Shown in pieces: positions 25,425-33,928 of a stretch of 64,000 bases of DNA (its first letter is position 1; each line of letters begins with the position of its first letter). Location of the stretch: NCBI RefSeq assembly GCF_027923705.1, contig NZ_AP026442.1, positions 434,001 to 498,000 of the forward strand, in the 5' to 3' direction. The notes beneath the pieces were generated by a model. It searched no databases and was not told where the DNA came from. It saw only the letters and a program-made list of their open reading frames with translations. The position numbers were made by a program, and so were the translations under genes. This DNA is from Cellulomonas sp. NTE-D12. Lineage in GTDB: Bacteria > Actinomycetota > Actinomycetes > Actinomycetales > Cellulomonadaceae.

Positions 25425-26156
25425 GTGAGTGGTCGTGAACCGACCCGGTCGACGACGACGGGCCTTCGGGCGGTGGGCGAGGACGCCCCACCGGCGGACG
25501 GTCGCGCCACCCGGTGGGCGGACCACCGCGAGGCCCGGCGCGCGGTGCTGGTGCAGACGGCCCGCCGCACGGTGCACCACGACGGCCCGGACATCTCCAT
25601 GGACGAGATCGCCGCGGCGGCCGGCACCTCCAAGTCGATCGTCTACCGGTACTTCGCCGACAAGACGGCGCTGCAGGTGGCCGTCGCCGAGCTGGTCGTG
25701 CGGGACATCCGGGACGCGCTCGCGGATGCGCTCGCCGCGCACGGCACGCCTCGCGAGGGGCTCCGCGCGATGGTCGACGTGTACCTGGAGATGATCGAGT
25801 CCTCGCCGTCGGTGTACGCGTTCGTCACCCGCGACGGGTCGGTGGAGCACTTCCTCGACCAGGTGACCGCCCTGGTGGCGGGCCCGTTCGCCCGCGAGGT
25901 GGCCGCGCGGTCCGTCGACTCACCGGGCAGCGCGGCCGCACTGGCCGCGGCATGGGCTGCCGGCGCCGTCGGCTTCGTCCGCGGCGCCGGGGAGTGGTGG
26001 CTGCTGCACCGCCACGAACCCGCGGCACCGAGCCGGGGCGAGCTCGCCGGCCGCGTCTCCACCTGGTTGTGGGCCGGCCCCGTCGGCCTCGTCGTGCGCC
26101 CCGGCGCCGCAGCTCGTCCCGAGGAAGGCACTTCGACGATGAAGGAGACCTCATGA
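25425..26156 (+). CDS. TetR family transcriptional regulator
   Basis: A 243-residue regulator. The N-terminal HTH (about residues 40-85) reads ISMDEIAAAAGTSKSIVYRYFADKTALQ, a textbook TetR motif. The remainder is a helical ligand domain, with Trp-rich GAGEWWLLHRHEP possibly lining a hydrophobic pocket. The GTG at 25425 follows the palindrome with no SD, so the transcript may be leaderless. Its stop overlaps the acyl-CoA dehydrogenase start (ATGA). A ligand such as an acyl-CoA is likely, given the flanking lipid genes; this is inference. Confidence 0.9.
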   Translation: MSGREPTRSTTTGLRAVGEDAPPADGRATRWADHREARRAVLVQTARRTVHHDGPDISMDEIAAAAGTSKSIVYRYFADKTALQVAVAELVVRDIRDALADALAAHGTPREGLRAMVDVYLEMIESSPSVYAFVTRDGSVEHFLDQVTALVAGPFAREVAARSVDSPGSAAALAAAWAAGAVGFVRGAGEWWLLHRHEPAAPSRGELAGRVSTWLWAGPVGLVVRPGAAARPEEGTSTMKETS

Positions 26157-28213
26157 CCACCACCGCCGAACGTCCGGCCACCGCCCGCACCGCGGACGCG
26201 CGCGTCGACGTCCCGACGCTGGAGCAGCACCTGCTCGGCCGCTACGCGGACCTGCGCCGCAGCGCCCGGGCGATCGTCGCCGACCCGGCCTTCCAGAAGA
26301 TCGAGGGCCAGCCTTACGCCGAGCACCGCGAGCGGGTGCTGACCCAGCTGCGCCGCCTGGTCGCGGAGACGGACGTGCTGCGGGCCTTCCCGACGGCGCT
26401 CGGCGGCGCCGACGACCACGGCGGCAGCCTGGCCCGGTTCGAGGAGCTGGTGGCCGGCGACCCCAGCCTGCAGATCAAGGCCGGTGTGCAGTGGGGCCTG
26501 TTCGCCTCGGCGATCCTGCACCTCGGCACGGCCGACCACCACGAGCGGCTGCTGCGGGACGCGATGTTCCTGCAGGTGCCGGGCGCGTTCGCGATGACGG
26601 AGACGGGCCACGGCTCGGACGTCGCCTCGATCGGCACCACGGCCGAGTACGACGCCGCCACCCAGGAGTTCGTCCTCCACACGCCGTTCCGCGGCGCCTG
26701 GAAGGACTACCTCGGCAACGCCGCCACCCACGGCACCGCCGCGGTGGTGTTCGCGCAGCTGATCACGGCGGCGCCCGGCGGCGAGCGGGTCAACCACGGC
26801 GTGCACGCGTTCTACGTGCCGATCCGCGATGCGGTCACCGGCGAGTTCCTGCCCGGCGTCGGCGGTGAGGACGACGGGTTCAAGGGCGGCCTCAACGGCA
26901 TCGACAACGGCCGCCTGTGGTTCGACCACGTCCGCGTGCCGCGCCGCGACCTGCTCAACCGGTACGGCGACGTCGCCGCGGACGGCACCTACAGCTCGCC
27001 GATCGAGAACCCGGGCCGGCGGTTCTTCACCATGCTGGGCACGCTCGTGCAGGGGCGGGTCTCCCTGGACGGCGCCGCCACCAACGCCAGCAAGCTCGCC
27101 CTCGCCATCGCGGTCACCTACGCCAACCAGCGCCGGCAGTTCGCGGGTGCGGACGACGACGAGGTGGTGCTGCTGGACCACGGTGAGCACCAGCGCCGGC
27201 TGCTCCCGCTGGTCGCGGAGGCCTACGCCTCGACCTACGCCCACGAGGAGCTGCTCGCGGCGTTCGACGACGTGTTCTCCGGGCGGGCGGACACCCCGGC
27301 GACCCGTGCCGACCTGGAGACGCTGGCCGCGACCCTGAAGCCGACGTCGACCTGGGCCGCGATGCGCACCATCCAGACGTGCCGCGAGGCCTGCGGCGGC
27401 GCCGGCTTCCTCGCCGAGAACCGCCTCGTCGGACTGCACCAGGACCTCGACGTGTACGTGACGTTCGAGGGCGACAACACGGTGCTGTACCAGCTGGTGG
27501 CCAAGCGGCTGCTCGGCGACTACGCCAAGGGGCTCAAGCTGCACTCCGCCGGTGACATGGCGCGGCTGGTGGCCGAGCGGGCGGCAGACGCCGCCCTGCA
27601 CCGCACGCCGCTGGTGCGCGCCGCCCAGACGATCGCGGACGTCGGCGACGCCCGCCGCTCGGTGGGCCAGCTGCGCGACGAGTCCACCCAGCGCCAGCTG
27701 CTGACCGACCGCGTGGAGACGATGGTCGCCGAGGCCGCCGCCGCACTCGCACCCGCGCGCAGCCTGCCGCCGGCCGCGGCGGCGGCCCTGTTCGAGGCCC
27801 ACCAGCACGAGCTGATCGAGGCGGCCCGTGCCCACGCCGAGCGCGTGCAGTGGGAGGCGTTCACGCGGGCCCTGGCCACCGTCGACGACCCCGGCACCCG
27901 CCGGGTGCTCACCCGGCTGCGGGACCTGTTCGGGCTCACGCTCGTGGAGCGGCACCTCGCCTGGTACCTGATCCACGGGCGGCTGTCCGCGGGCCGTGCG
28001 CGGACCGTCTCGTCGTACATCGACCGGTTGCTGGTGCGGCTGCGTCCGCACGCGCAGGACCTGGTGGACGCCTTCGGCTACGGACCGGAGCACCTGCGCG
28101 CAGCCATCGCGTCCGGTGCCGAACAGGTGCGGCAGGACGAGGCCCGGGCGTGGAACCGGGCGCAGCGCGCGTCGGGCGAGGCGGCGGTGCCGGAGCGGCA
28201 CGTGCGGGGCTGA
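26153..28213 (+). CDS. Acyl-CoA dehydrogenase/oxidase family protein
   Basis: A 686-residue flavoprotein, longer than simple ACADs (about 380) and close to acyl-CoA oxidases. The middle domain has GAFAMTETGHGSDVASIGTTAEYD, the FAD-binding beta-domain; GRVSLDGAATNASKLALAIA and QTCREACGGAGFLAENR follow. VTFEGDNTVLYQLVAKRLL contains the Glu in the position of the catalytic base of oxidases. The C-terminal 170 residues form an ACOX-type helical domain. It would introduce the first double bond in acyl-CoA beta-oxidation. Context matches fadE5 beside fadA2-fabG4. ATG 26153 overlaps the tetR stop and has AAGGAG. Confidence 0.9.
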   Translation: MTTTAERPATARTADARVDVPTLEQHLLGRYADLRRSARAIVADPAFQKIEGQPYAEHRERVLTQLRRLVAETDVLRAFPTALGGADDHGGSLARFEELVAGDPSLQIKAGVQWGLFASAILHLGTADHHERLLRDAMFLQVPGAFAMTETGHGSDVASIGTTAEYDAATQEFVLHTPFRGAWKDYLGNAATHGTAAVVFAQLITAAPGGERVNHGVHAFYVPIRDAVTGEFLPGVGGEDDGFKGGLNGIDNGRLWFDHVRVPRRDLLNRYGDVAADGTYSSPIENPGRRFFTMLGTLVQGRVSLDGAATNASKLALAIAVTYANQRRQFAGADDDEVVLLDHGEHQRRLLPLVAEAYASTYAHEELLAAFDDVFSGRADTPATRADLETLAATLKPTSTWAAMRTIQTCREACGGAGFLAENRLVGLHQDLDVYVTFEGDNTVLYQLVAKRLLGDYAKGLKLHSAGDMARLVAERAADAALHRTPLVRAAQTIADVGDARRSVGQLRDESTQRQLLTDRVETMVAEAAAALAPARSLPPAAAAALFEAHQHELIEAARAHAERVQWEAFTRALATVDDPGTRRVLTRLRDLFGLTLVERHLAWYLIHGRLSAGRARTVSSYIDRLLVRLRPHAQDLVDAFGYGPEHLRAAIASGAEQVRQDEARAWNRAQRASGEAAVPERHVRG

Positions 28214-28221
28214 GGCCGCGA

Positions 28222-28258
28222 GGTGGGGACCTGCAGGGCTCGCGCCCCGGTCCCCGCC
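28222..28258. terminator. Bidirectional terminator hairpin
   Basis: GGTGGGGACC / GGTCCCCGCC (one G-T wobble) with an inner GGGC/GCCC stem, lying in the 47-bp gap between the convergent stops at 28213 and 28261. Confidence 0.7.
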
Positions 28259-28260
28259 CG

Positions 28261-29199
28261 TCAGCCGTTGGCCGCGGTCGGGGCAGGCGGGGTGGCGACG
28301 TCGGCAGCCGTCGGGTTGCACCGCGTGCGCAGCATCGTCAGCGCGTCGACCTGAGGCCGCCACGGCTCGATGTGCCAGGTGGACTTGCCGGCCGCGCCGA
28401 GCACGTGGCACAGCAGCTGCTCGTGCATCGTCGGGCTGTTCGCATCCGGGTGCTGGGCGACGAGCTGGCTCCACAGCGCCTGCTGCGCGGCCAGCGTGCC
28501 GGTGCGGGCCCACTCGCTCGGGGTCACCTCGAGCGAGCGACCGCCCTCGGCCACGCCCCAGGTGGCTGCCACCACCGCGCTGCCGGACAGCCAGGTGGTG
28601 ACCGGGCCGCCGGTGGCCGTGGCCCCGAGCCCGCTGGCGGTGACGTGGTCGATCCGCAGCACGGCCGCGGGGGTGCCGACCACGGTGAACCGCGCGCTCG
28701 GCGTCGGTGCGCTGAGCCCGATCAGGAAGGACCCGTCGGAGGCGGAGATCACCGCGGACCCGTCCTCGAGCACGGCGGCGGTCGAGCCGGCCGGACCGGT
28801 CAGCCAGGCCAGCGGCACGGCAGGCGGTGCGGTGGTCGTCGGGCTCGTGGCGGCGGTGGTCGGTGACCCGCTCTCGGTGTCGACCTTGACCGCGAGGTGC
28901 AGGTGGACGGAGCCGTCAGGGTCGGCGCTGGAGTCGGCGGTGACGGAGGTGTCCGGGACCGCGGCGGCGCTGACGCCGTTGGCGGTCAGGGCCACGCCCC
29001 TCGTGCGGACGTCCGCCGCCGAGGGGTCGGTCGGCGCGGGCACAGCCGTGGCCCCCGTGGGTCGGGCGTCGGTCGGCCCGGCCGCGTCGCCGGCCGTGCA
29101 CCCCGCCGCGAGGCCGACCAGGACGCAGACCAGGGCGAACGCGCGGCCGGCGCGCACCCGCCGGCGACGGTCCGTGCTCGGCCCGCGGTGGCTGGACAC
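28261..29199 (-). CDS. Lipoprotein with C-terminal DUF2599 domain
   Basis: A 312-residue exported protein. An Arg-rich N-region and a hydrophobic stretch end in the lipobox LAAGC (Cys34), so it is predicted to be lipid-anchored on the outer face of the membrane. A Thr/Pro/Ala-rich linker follows. The last about 95 residues show the DUF2599 pattern: W-x-LWSQLVAQHPDANSPTM with HEQLLCHVLGAAGKSTWHIEPWRP. Two cysteines in this domain may form a disulfide. Function unknown. The GTG start has TAGGGT six bases upstream, a leaderless arrangement. Confidence 0.8.
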   Translation of the reverse strand: MSSHRGPSTDRRRRVRAGRAFALVCVLVGLAAGCTAGDAAGPTDARPTGATAVPAPTDPSAADVRTRGVALTANGVSAAAVPDTSVTADSSADPDGSVHLHLAVKVDTESGSPTTAATSPTTTAPPAVPLAWLTGPAGSTAAVLEDGSAVISASDGSFLIGLSAPTPSARFTVVGTPAAVLRIDHVTASGLGATATGGPVTTWLSGSAVVAATWGVAEGGRSLEVTPSEWARTGTLAAQQALWSQLVAQHPDANSPTMHEQLLCHVLGAAGKSTWHIEPWRPQVDALTMLRTRCNPTAADVATPPAPTAANG

Positions 29200-29205
29200 G
29201 CAGGC

Positions 29206-29211
29206 ACCCTA
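29206..29211 (-). promoter_or_regulatory. -10 box (TAGGGT) six bases before the lipoprotein start
   Basis: On the minus strand TAGGGT, six bases, then GTG at 29199. No SD is present, so initiation is probably on a leaderless mRNA. Confidence 0.6.
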
Positions 29212-29425
29212 ACCGGGCGGGCGCGGACGGACCCGGTGCCAGGCGGTCCGCCGGGCGGCGTCACCCTGGTCCCCCGCCCCGCGCCGTCGGTGGACGAGAA
29301 TGCGGGGAGGCGGCCGCCGGGCGCGCCGTGGCGGCCGAGGACGGTCCCGCCGAGCCGCCCGGGCCGACGCCGCGCGGCACCACCGCCGCGCCCCTGCCCC
29401 GACACACCTCTGGAGTGAGCTGACG

Positions 29426-30646
29426 ATGCGGGCCTGGCCCACGGTCCCGAGCCACCTGGCATGGCTGGACCGCCACCTGAACTCCCTGCTGGCCTTCGGC
29501 CGGCACACCCCCGCCCCGGGCGGGGGCGCCTACTGGCTGGACGACGACGGCACGCCGCTGCCGGCGCAGGGGGTGCAGACGTGGATCACGTGCCGCACCG
29601 TGCACGTGTACTCGCTCGGCACGCTGCTGGGCATCCCGGGCAGCCGGCCGGTCGCCGAGGCGGCGCTCGCGGGGCTGACCGGCCCGCTGCGGGACACGCA
29701 GAACGGTGGCTGGTACCCCGGCGTCGGCGCCGACGGCACCCCCGACCCCGACAAGACCGCGTACGCCCACGCCTTCGTCGTGCTCGCCGCGTCGTCGGCC
29801 ACCGTCGCCGGCCTGGCCGGTGCCCGTGAGCTGCTGACCGACGCGCTGGCCACCTACGAGCGCTGGTTCTGGGACGAGGCCGCGGGCAAGGCCGTCGACA
29901 CGTGGGACACCACGTTCACCACGCTCGACCCGTACCGCGGCATCAACGCCAACATGCACACCGTCGAGGCGTTCCTCGCGGCGGCGGACGTCACCGGCGA
30001 CCGCGTCTGGCTGGACCGCGCCGCCCGGATCGGCGCCTTCGCCGCCTCGGCCGCCGCACGCAACGGCTGGCGGCTGCCGGAGCACTTCGACGAGGCGTGG
30101 ACCGCCCAGCCGGAGTTCAACGACGACCAGCGGGACGACAAGTTCAAGCCGTACGGCGCCACCGTGGGCCACGGCCTGGAGTGGGCCCGCCTCCTGCTGC
30201 ACCTCGAGGCCTCCGGGGCCACCGGCGCCGACTGGCTCGAGGCGGCGCGCGCGCTGTTCGACCGCGCGGTCGCCGACGGCTGGGCGGCGGACGGTGCCGA
30301 CGGCTTCGTCTACACCACCGACTGGTCCGGCGCCCCCGTCGTGGCCGACCGGATGCACTGGGTCGCCGCCGAGGCGATCGGCGCCGCGGCGGCGCTGCAC
30401 CAGCGCACCGGTGACGAGCAGTACGCGCAGCGCTACGCGCAGTGGTGGGACTACGTCGACCGGTACGTGATCGACCACGTCAACGGCTCGTGGTTCCACC
30501 AGCTCGACGAGCAGAACCAGCCGGCCGGCACCGTCTGGCCCGGCAAGGCGGACCTGTACCACGCCGCCCAGTGCACGCTGATCCCGCGCCTGCCGCTCGC
30601 GCCGTCGCTGGCCACCGCGGTGGCGCAGGGGCTCGTGCGCTCCTGA
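29426..30646 (+). CDS. AGE-family sugar epimerase/isomerase (YihS/mannose isomerase-like)
   Basis: A 406-residue protein with an (alpha/alpha)6 barrel of the N-acylglucosamine 2-epimerase superfamily. Conserved spots include TWITCRTVHVYSLG (catalytic Arg region), GGWYPGVG, KTAYAHAFVVLA, the YRGINANMHTVEAFLAA motif with catalytic His, GHGLEWARLLLHLE and VWPGKADLYHAAQ. This sequence set resembles aldose-ketose isomerases such as YihS (mannose/glucose/fructose interconversion) more than GlcNAc epimerase. Cytoplasmic; ATG 29426 follows CTGGAGTGAG. It stands alone between two oppositely oriented genes. Confidence 0.87.
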   Translation: MRAWPTVPSHLAWLDRHLNSLLAFGRHTPAPGGGAYWLDDDGTPLPAQGVQTWITCRTVHVYSLGTLLGIPGSRPVAEAALAGLTGPLRDTQNGGWYPGVGADGTPDPDKTAYAHAFVVLAASSATVAGLAGARELLTDALATYERWFWDEAAGKAVDTWDTTFTTLDPYRGINANMHTVEAFLAAADVTGDRVWLDRAARIGAFAASAAARNGWRLPEHFDEAWTAQPEFNDDQRDDKFKPYGATVGHGLEWARLLLHLEASGATGADWLEAARALFDRAVADGWAADGADGFVYTTDWSGAPVVADRMHWVAAEAIGAAAALHQRTGDEQYAQRYAQWWDYVDRYVIDHVNGSWFHQLDEQNQPAGTVWPGKADLYHAAQCTLIPRLPLAPSLATAVAQGLVRS

Positions 30647-30663
30647 GCCTGCCCGACGTCAGT

Positions 30664-30699
30664 TCCGGGTGCGGTGGGGGAGTCCCCGCCGCACCCGGA
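30664..30699. terminator. Strong terminator between the epimerase and rhomboid genes
   Basis: TCCGGGTGCGGTGGGG pairs with a near-complementary CCCCGCCGCACCCGGA (one wobble), a stem of about 16-17 bp with a short loop. Located between convergent stops (30646 and 30732), so it can serve both strands. Confidence 0.85.
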
Positions 30700-30731
30700 C
30701 CTGTCTCCGGGTGCGCGCCGGGCCAGGCCCC

Positions 30732-31478
30732 TCACCAGCGCGGCGGCCGCCGCCCGTACGGGTCGTTCCGGTACAGGTCCTGCGGGTAGCGGCGCGTGGT
30801 CGCCAACCGGTGCTCCACCCCGCCGGCCCGGGCGAACGGCCTGGCCAGCACGGCCCCGAGCATGAACCCGCCGACGTGCGCCCAGTACGCGACCCCGCCC
30901 GCCGCCAGCGCGCCGAGCGAGCTGAGCCCGGACCAGAACTGCAGGAAGAACCAGCCGCCGATCAGCAGCCACGCCGGCAGCAGCGGCCAGACGAACAGCG
31001 GCGGGACCAGCACCACGATGGTGCGCACCATGCCGCGCGGGAACAGCACCACGTAGGCCGCGAGCACGCCGGCGATGGCGCCGCTCGCGCCGACCAGCGG
31101 GGTGGTCCCCGACGGGTCGACGGCGACCTGCGTCAGCCCGGCGACCACGCCGCACAGCAGGTAGAAGCCGAGGTACCGCAGGTGCCCCATCGCGTCCTCG
31201 ACGTTGTCGCCGAAGATCCACAGGAACAGCATGTTCCCGCCGAGGTGCAGCCAGCCGGCGTGCATGAACATGCTGGTCAGCAGCGTGAGCCAGGCGGCGG
31301 GTCCGTCGTGCAGGACCGCGCGGGGGACCGCCGCGTAGGTGGCCATCAGCCGCGCCTGCTCGGTCGGCGTCGCGCGCACCACGGCGAGGAACACCAGCAC
31401 GTTCACCGCGACCAGCAGGTAGGTGATGCCGGGCGTCGTCCGGCGCCTGCTGTTGTCGTCCGCGATAGGGATGACCAC
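30732..31478 (-). CDS. Rhomboid family intramembrane serine protease
   Basis: A 248-residue polytopic membrane protein with six or seven helices. The catalytic dyad is visible: Ser132 in LVGASGAIAG (GxSG motif) and His201 in AYWAHVGGFMLG. The first-loop signature HAGWLHLGGNMLFLWIFGDNVED matches rhomboid L1/TM2. No extra soluble domain is present apart from a short Arg-rich C-tail. It would cleave transmembrane substrates within the bilayer; substrates unknown. GTG 31478 has TAGCGT six bases upstream and no SD. Confidence 0.93.
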   Translation of the reverse strand: MVIPIADDNSRRRTTPGITYLLVAVNVLVFLAVVRATPTEQARLMATYAAVPRAVLHDGPAAWLTLLTSMFMHAGWLHLGGNMLFLWIFGDNVEDAMGHLRYLGFYLLCGVVAGLTQVAVDPSGTTPLVGASGAIAGVLAAYVVLFPRGMVRTIVVLVPPLFVWPLLPAWLLIGGWFFLQFWSGLSSLGALAAGGVAYWAHVGGFMLGAVLARPFARAGGVEHRLATTRRYPQDLYRNDPYGRRPPRW

Positions 31479-31484
31479 CCACTG

Positions 31485-31490
31485 ACGCTA
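31485..31490 (-). promoter_or_regulatory. -10 box (TAGCGT) six bases before the rhomboid start
   Basis: Minus-strand TAGCGT, six bases, GTG. Another exact TANNNT-N6-start pattern, indicating a leaderless transcript. Confidence 0.6.
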
Positions 31491-31516
31491 GCAACGGGTC
31501 TCCATACCCGCCCGGC

Positions 31517-31522
31517 TATCCT
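31517..31522 (+). promoter_or_regulatory. Putative -10 box (TATCCT) of purL
   Basis: TATCCT ends nine bases before the purL ATG; with the usual distance, transcription would begin about two or three bases before the start codon. Confidence 0.5.
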
Positions 31523-31531
31523 CGGGGATCG

Positions 31532-33913
31532 ATGACCAGCCACGTGCAGTCGCCGGCCCCCCGTCCCGCCGCCACGTCCGACACGGTGGAGCACGCGCTC
31601 GCCACCCCGGACCTCGAGCAGCCGTACGTCGAGCTGGGCCTCAAGCCCGACGAGTACGCGCGCATCCGTGACCTCCTGGGCCGTCGGCCCACCGCCGCCG
31701 AGCTCGCCATGTACTCGGTGATGTGGTCGGAGCACTGCTCGTACAAGTCGTCGAAGCTGCACCTGTCGACGTTCGGCGAGAACCAGACGCCGGCGATGCG
31801 GGAGCACCTGCTGGTCGGCATCGGGCAGAACGCCGGGGTCGTCGACATCGGCGACGGCTGGGCGGTCACGTTCAAGGTCGAGTCGCACAACCACCCCAGC
31901 TACGTCGAGCCGTACCAGGGTGCGGCCACCGGCGTCGGCGGCATCGTGCGGGACATCATCTCGATGGGCGCCCGCCCCGTCGCCGTGATGGACCAGCTGC
32001 GGTTCGGCGCCGTCGACCACCCGGACACCGCACGCGTGGTGCACGGCGTCGTGTCGGGCGTCGGCGGCTACGGCAACTGCCTGGGCCTGCCGAACATCGG
32101 CGGCGAGCTCGTCTTCGACCCGTCGTACCAGGGCAACCCCCTGGTCAACGCCCTGTGCCTGGGCGTGCTGCGGCACGAGGACATCCACCTGGCCAACGCC
32201 GAGGGCGTGGGCAACCAGGTGGTGCTGTTCGGCGCCCGCACCGGCGGCGACGGCATCGGCGGCGCCTCGATCCTGGCCAGCGAGACGTTCGACGACACCA
32301 AGCCGTCGAAGCGGCCGAGCGTCCAGGTGGGCGACCCCTTCATGGAGAAGGTGCTCATCGAGTGCTGCCTGGAGCTGTTCGCGGCGCACGTCGTCGAGGG
32401 CATCCAGGACCTCGGCGCCGCCGGCATCAGCTGCGCCACCAGCGAGCTGGCGTCCAACGGCGGGTCCGGCATGCACGTCGACCTGGAGAAGGTGCTGCTG
32501 CGCGACCCCACGCTGACCGCGGGCGAGATCCTCATGTCCGAGTCACAGGAACGGATGATGGGCATCGTCCGGCCCGAGAAGCTGGACGAGTTCCTCGCCA
32601 TCACGCGCAAGTGGGACGTGGAGACGGCGGTGATCGGCGAGGTGACCGGTGACGGCCGGCTGACCATCGACCACTTCGGCGCCCGCATCGTCGACGTCGA
32701 CCCGAAGACGGTGGCGCACGAGGGCCCTGTGTACGACCGCCCCTACGCCCGTCCGGACTGGCAGGACGCCCTGGTCGCGGACTCGGTGAGCACCTCCGAC
32801 GGCCAGGCGCGCTACCCGCGCGCCGAGACGCCCGACCAGCTCCGCGACACCGTCCTCGCGCTCGTGTCCTCGCCGAACCTGGCGTCGAAGGCGTGGGTCA
32901 CCGACCAGTACGACCGCTTCGTGCAGGGCAACACGGCCCTCGCCCAGCCCGACGACTCCGGCGTGGTCCGCGTCGACGAGACGACGGGTCTCGGGGTCGC
33001 CCTGGCGACCGACGCGAACGGCCGCTACGCCCAGCTCGACCCGTACGTCGGCGCCCAGCTGGCGCTGGCGGAGGCGTACCGCAACGTCGCGACGACGGGT
33101 GCCAAGCCGCTGGCCGTCACCGACTGCCTCAACATCGGCAGCCCCGAGCGGACCGACTCGATGTGGCAGCTGGTCCAGGTGATCCACGGCCTCGCCGACG
33201 CCTGCGTCGCCCTCGAGGTCCCGGTGACCGGCGGCAACGTCTCGCTCTACAACACGACCGGTGACCAGGCGATCCACCCGACCCCGGTGGTCGGCGTGCT
33301 CGGCGTGCTGGACGACGTGGCCGACGCGGTGCGGTCCGGCTGGACCAACCCGGGGGACGCCGTCTACCTGCTGGGCACCACCCGGCCGGAGCTCGACGGC
33401 TCCGCGTGGGCCGACGTGGTGCACCACCAGCTCGGCGGCACCCCGCCGAAGGTGGACCTGGAGGCCGAGCGCCGCCTCGCCCTGGTGCTGGCCCAGGCCG
33501 CCCGCGACCACCTGGTCGACGCCGCGCACGACCTGTCCGAGGGTGGCCTCGCGCAGGGTCTGGTCGAGGCGTCGCTCCGCTTCGGGGTCGGTGTGCAGGT
33601 GGACCTGGACCCGTTGTGCACGCGGGACGGGCTGACGCCGTTCGAGGCGCTGTTCTCCGAGTCCACCGCCCGGGTGCTGGTCGCCGTGCCGCGCTCGGAG
33701 GAGGTCCGGCTGATCGACCTGTGCACGTCTCGCGGCGTGCCGGTGCTGCGGCTGGGCGAGACCGCCGAGACGTGCAGCCCCGGTGCCGGCTGGCCGGTGG
33801 ACCCCTCCGACCACGTGCACGCGCCGTCGGTCGAGGTGCAGGGCCTGTTCACCATCCCGCTCACCGAGCTGCGGACCGCGTCCGAGGGCACGCTGCCGCA
33901 CCACTTCGGCTGA
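31532..33913 (+). CDS. purL: Phosphoribosylformylglycinamidine synthase subunit PurL
   Basis: The large synthetase subunit converting FGAR to FGAM with ATP and ammonia. At 793 residues it is the small, multi-subunit type that needs PurS and PurQ, both present at 12.7-13.7 kb. Signatures: YSVMWSEHCSYKSSK, VTFKVESHNHPSYVEPYQGA, GGIVRDIISMGARP, GGYGNCLGLPNIGGE, DLGAAGISCATSELAS, and in the second repeat ALAEAYRNVATTGAKPLA, TDCLNIGSPE and DLSEGGLAQGLVEA. The ATG at 31532 lacks an SD. Confidence 0.97.
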   Translation: MTSHVQSPAPRPAATSDTVEHALATPDLEQPYVELGLKPDEYARIRDLLGRRPTAAELAMYSVMWSEHCSYKSSKLHLSTFGENQTPAMREHLLVGIGQNAGVVDIGDGWAVTFKVESHNHPSYVEPYQGAATGVGGIVRDIISMGARPVAVMDQLRFGAVDHPDTARVVHGVVSGVGGYGNCLGLPNIGGELVFDPSYQGNPLVNALCLGVLRHEDIHLANAEGVGNQVVLFGARTGGDGIGGASILASETFDDTKPSKRPSVQVGDPFMEKVLIECCLELFAAHVVEGIQDLGAAGISCATSELASNGGSGMHVDLEKVLLRDPTLTAGEILMSESQERMMGIVRPEKLDEFLAITRKWDVETAVIGEVTGDGRLTIDHFGARIVDVDPKTVAHEGPVYDRPYARPDWQDALVADSVSTSDGQARYPRAETPDQLRDTVLALVSSPNLASKAWVTDQYDRFVQGNTALAQPDDSGVVRVDETTGLGVALATDANGRYAQLDPYVGAQLALAEAYRNVATTGAKPLAVTDCLNIGSPERTDSMWQLVQVIHGLADACVALEVPVTGGNVSLYNTTGDQAIHPTPVVGVLGVLDDVADAVRSGWTNPGDAVYLLGTTRPELDGSAWADVVHHQLGGTPPKVDLEAERRLALVLAQAARDHLVDAAHDLSEGGLAQGLVEASLRFGVGVQVDLDPLCTRDGLTPFEALFSESTARVLVAVPRSEEVRLIDLCTSRGVPVLRLGETAETCSPGAGWPVDPSDHVHAPSVEVQGLFTIPLTELRTASEGTLPHHFG

Positions 33914-33928
33914 CGCGAGGGGCTGACC

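Noticed and set aside
25643..28513. 956-codon minus-strand open frame
   Set aside because: Antisense to the TetR and acyl-CoA dehydrogenase genes; low-complexity composition.
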